Positions 4,782 to 5,636 of a DNA stretch of 5,636 bases are shown here, in pieces. Each line of letters opens with the position of its first letter. Positions within the stretch are counted from its first letter, which is position 1. Position numbers and translations under genes: made by a program. This DNA comes from Elusimicrobia bacterium RIFCSPLOWO2_01_FULL_54_10 (lineage in GTDB: Bacteria; Elusimicrobiota; Elusimicrobia; 2-02-FULL-39-32), in contig MGUQ01000012.1 in NCBI GenBank assembly GCA_001799975.1, positions 9,803 through 15,438 on the forward strand, given 5' to 3'. The notes under the pieces are model-generated. The model was not told where the DNA came from and searched no databases. It saw only the letters and a program-made list of their open reading frames with translations.

Positions 4782-5636
4782 ATGACCAGCAAAGCTAAAA
4801 AGAAAAAGGCATCGCCTCAGGCTCCGCCCGTGGCATCTGTTCAGAATCCCATTGTGGGGATTGTGGGCTGGAATCTGCCCCGGTTTATGGCCCAGCACGA
4901 ATCTTTCCTGGGCGAAATCAAAACTTCCGTGCAGGCGGCTGGAGGCCAGGCCGTATTTTACGGCATTTCCGGCGGAGCGGACGTGCTGCCCGGCTTTGCG
5001 GGCAACGGCCACCGCGACGCCGACGGCGAGCTCATCCGCAAGGCCTCGGACTCCAATTTCAAGCCTAACTACTGGCTGCCATCCCGCGACATGGTGGCGG
5101 ACCAAATCGAAGTGCTGGTGCACCAGGAAAACCTGGCGGCGCTTGTTTTTGTGCCTTGGTCCGTCAATTCCATGGTGGGCATGATGATGGCGACGGTCCG
5201 CACGGGCATTCCCGTCATTTTCCTTCCCAATTACAAAACCTGGCCCATCCTCTCCAGCCTGGGAGTGAACGCCGGCGACAAAAAAGACGCGAGCCTGAGC
5301 CTGGCCTATCGCCACTGCTCCATTCCCCTTCTGCTCGAAATGTTTGGCTTGACCAAGCTGGGCGTGCTGGAATCGCTTTTCTCCAGGGACGATAAAAAAA
5401 CCGCTCAGGGCTTCGCACTGGGGTTGGGTTCGGAAATGGACTTGGCCGCATGGGGCGGAAAACGCATTGTGGAGATGGCCAAGCAAAGCATTTCCTCCAA
5501 AAGATTTTTTTCTCAAGCGGCGTTTTCCAACGCCCTGGCCATGGACATGGCGCTCGGCAACAGCGCGGAGACCGTGCTTCATCTGCGCGCCCTGGCCGGA
5601 GAAGCCGGCGTGGCGTTCACTCCGGCGTTTATTAAC
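4782..5636 (+). CDS. Degenerate dihydroxy-acid dehydratase homologue (IlvD/Edd family), lacking cluster and active-site residues; 3' end outside window
   Basis: The frame gives 285 residues from ATG 4782 and is still open at the window edge. After a Lys/Pro/Ala-rich tail (1-20), NPIVGIVGW aligns with the IlvD PIIAVVNS strand. There follow an AAGG turn (52-55), LPSRDMVADQIE (99-110; IlvD LPSRExIADSVE), VGMMMATVRTGIPVIFL (132-148; IlvD PGMLMASLRLNIPVIFV), LLLEMFGL (183-190), GGKRIVEMAK (225-234) and FSNALAMDMALGNSAETVLHL (248-268; IlvD FENAxxxDxAxGGSTNTVLHL). The IlvD NCDK motif (cluster Cys, Mg-binding Asp, carbamylated Lys) is here WSVN (126-129). The CPxCGSCSGM motif is absent, and C179 is the only cysteine seen. 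The usual N-terminal RALxxAxG helix is missing, and about 15-20 residues are inserted before LPSRD. The long uninterrupted frame argues against simple decay. Ordinary IlvD catalysis looks impossible, so a regulatory, scaffold or altered role is open. It has its own predicted promoter, and the C-terminal domain is unseen. Confidence 0.85.
   Translation, partial: MTSKAKKKKASPQAPPVASVQNPIVGIVGWNLPRFMAQHESFLGEIKTSVQAAGGQAVFYGISGGADVLPGFAGNGHRDADGELIRKASDSNFKPNYWLPSRDMVADQIEVLVHQENLAALVFVPWSVNSMVGMMMATVRTGIPVIFLPNYKTWPILSSLGVNAGDKKDASLSLAYRHCSIPLLLEMFGLTKLGVLESLFSRDDKKTAQGFALGLGSEMDLAAWGGKRIVEMAKQSISSKRFFSQAAFSNALAMDMALGNSAETVLHLRALAGEAGVAFTPAFIN

Noticed and set aside
4770..5582. 270-codon open frame on the - strand opposite the IlvD-like gene
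   Set aside because: Its product is rich in His, Arg and Gln with no recognisable domain. The + strand frame over the same DNA has clear IlvD-family motifs. It is a shadow that looks prominent only because the real gene has no stop inside the window.
4782..5636. Pseudogene call for the IlvD-like gene
   Set aside because: There are 285 uninterrupted codons, a good promoter, a Shine-Dalgarno and conserved core motifs. Loss of the active site alone does not make it a pseudogene, although the unseen 3' part could change this.
1..5636. Mobile element, CRISPR array, tRNA or rRNA
   Set aside because: No direct repeat array, transposase or integrase motif, or recognisable RNA gene was seen on either strand. 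The window is almost wholly filled by metabolic genes.

Overview
The window is a densely packed bacterial biosynthesis locus with every supported gene on the + strand. The organism cannot be named from the sequence. A ThiD2-type HMP-P kinase beside ThiE, a Corynebacterium/Thermus-type aspartokinase, a long citramalate synthase and a moderately GC-rich, tightly overlapped layout fit an uncultivated lineage of the Omnitrophota/PVC-neighbour kind. That placement is a low-confidence inference.

Layout. Bases 1-333 hold the C-terminal part of a thiamin gene (ThiD2 family), overlapping by 19 nt with thiE (315-965). Next come homoserine kinase thrB (962-1879), aspartokinase lysC (1876-3117) and (R)-citramalate synthase cimA (3114-4694). 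The three junctions thiE/thrB, thrB/lysC and lysC/cimA are all 4-nt ATGA overlaps, so these genes look like one translationally coupled operon. I see no terminator, promoter-sized gap or TPP riboswitch within this part.

The chain breaks after cimA. An 87-nt gap follows, with a near-consensus sigma70-type promoter (TTGCCA-N18-TATAAT) across the cimA stop codon, a GC-rich hairpin and a Shine-Dalgarno site. It leads into a last gene (4782 to the window edge) that runs off the end without a stop. This gene is clearly related to dihydroxy-acid dehydratase (IlvD/Edd family), but the Fe-S and Mg-binding NCDK motif is replaced by WSVN and the CxxCxxC-type cluster motif is gone. It looks like an intact but catalytically degenerate IlvD paralogue, and it is the most unusual item here.

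How the genes fit together. LysC opens the aspartate family and ThrB commits homoserine to threonine. CimA makes citramalate from pyruvate and acetyl-CoA, a threonine-independent entry to 2-oxobutyrate and isoleucine. An IlvD-family protein would normally act later in isoleucine/valine synthesis. ThiD2 and ThiE make thiamin phosphate, and thiamin diphosphate is the cofactor of acetohydroxyacid synthase in the same branched-chain pathway. Inside lysC, a strong Shine-Dalgarno precedes Met253, which predicts a separately translated beta subunit of about 161 residues, as in Bacillus, Corynebacterium and Thermus aspartokinases.
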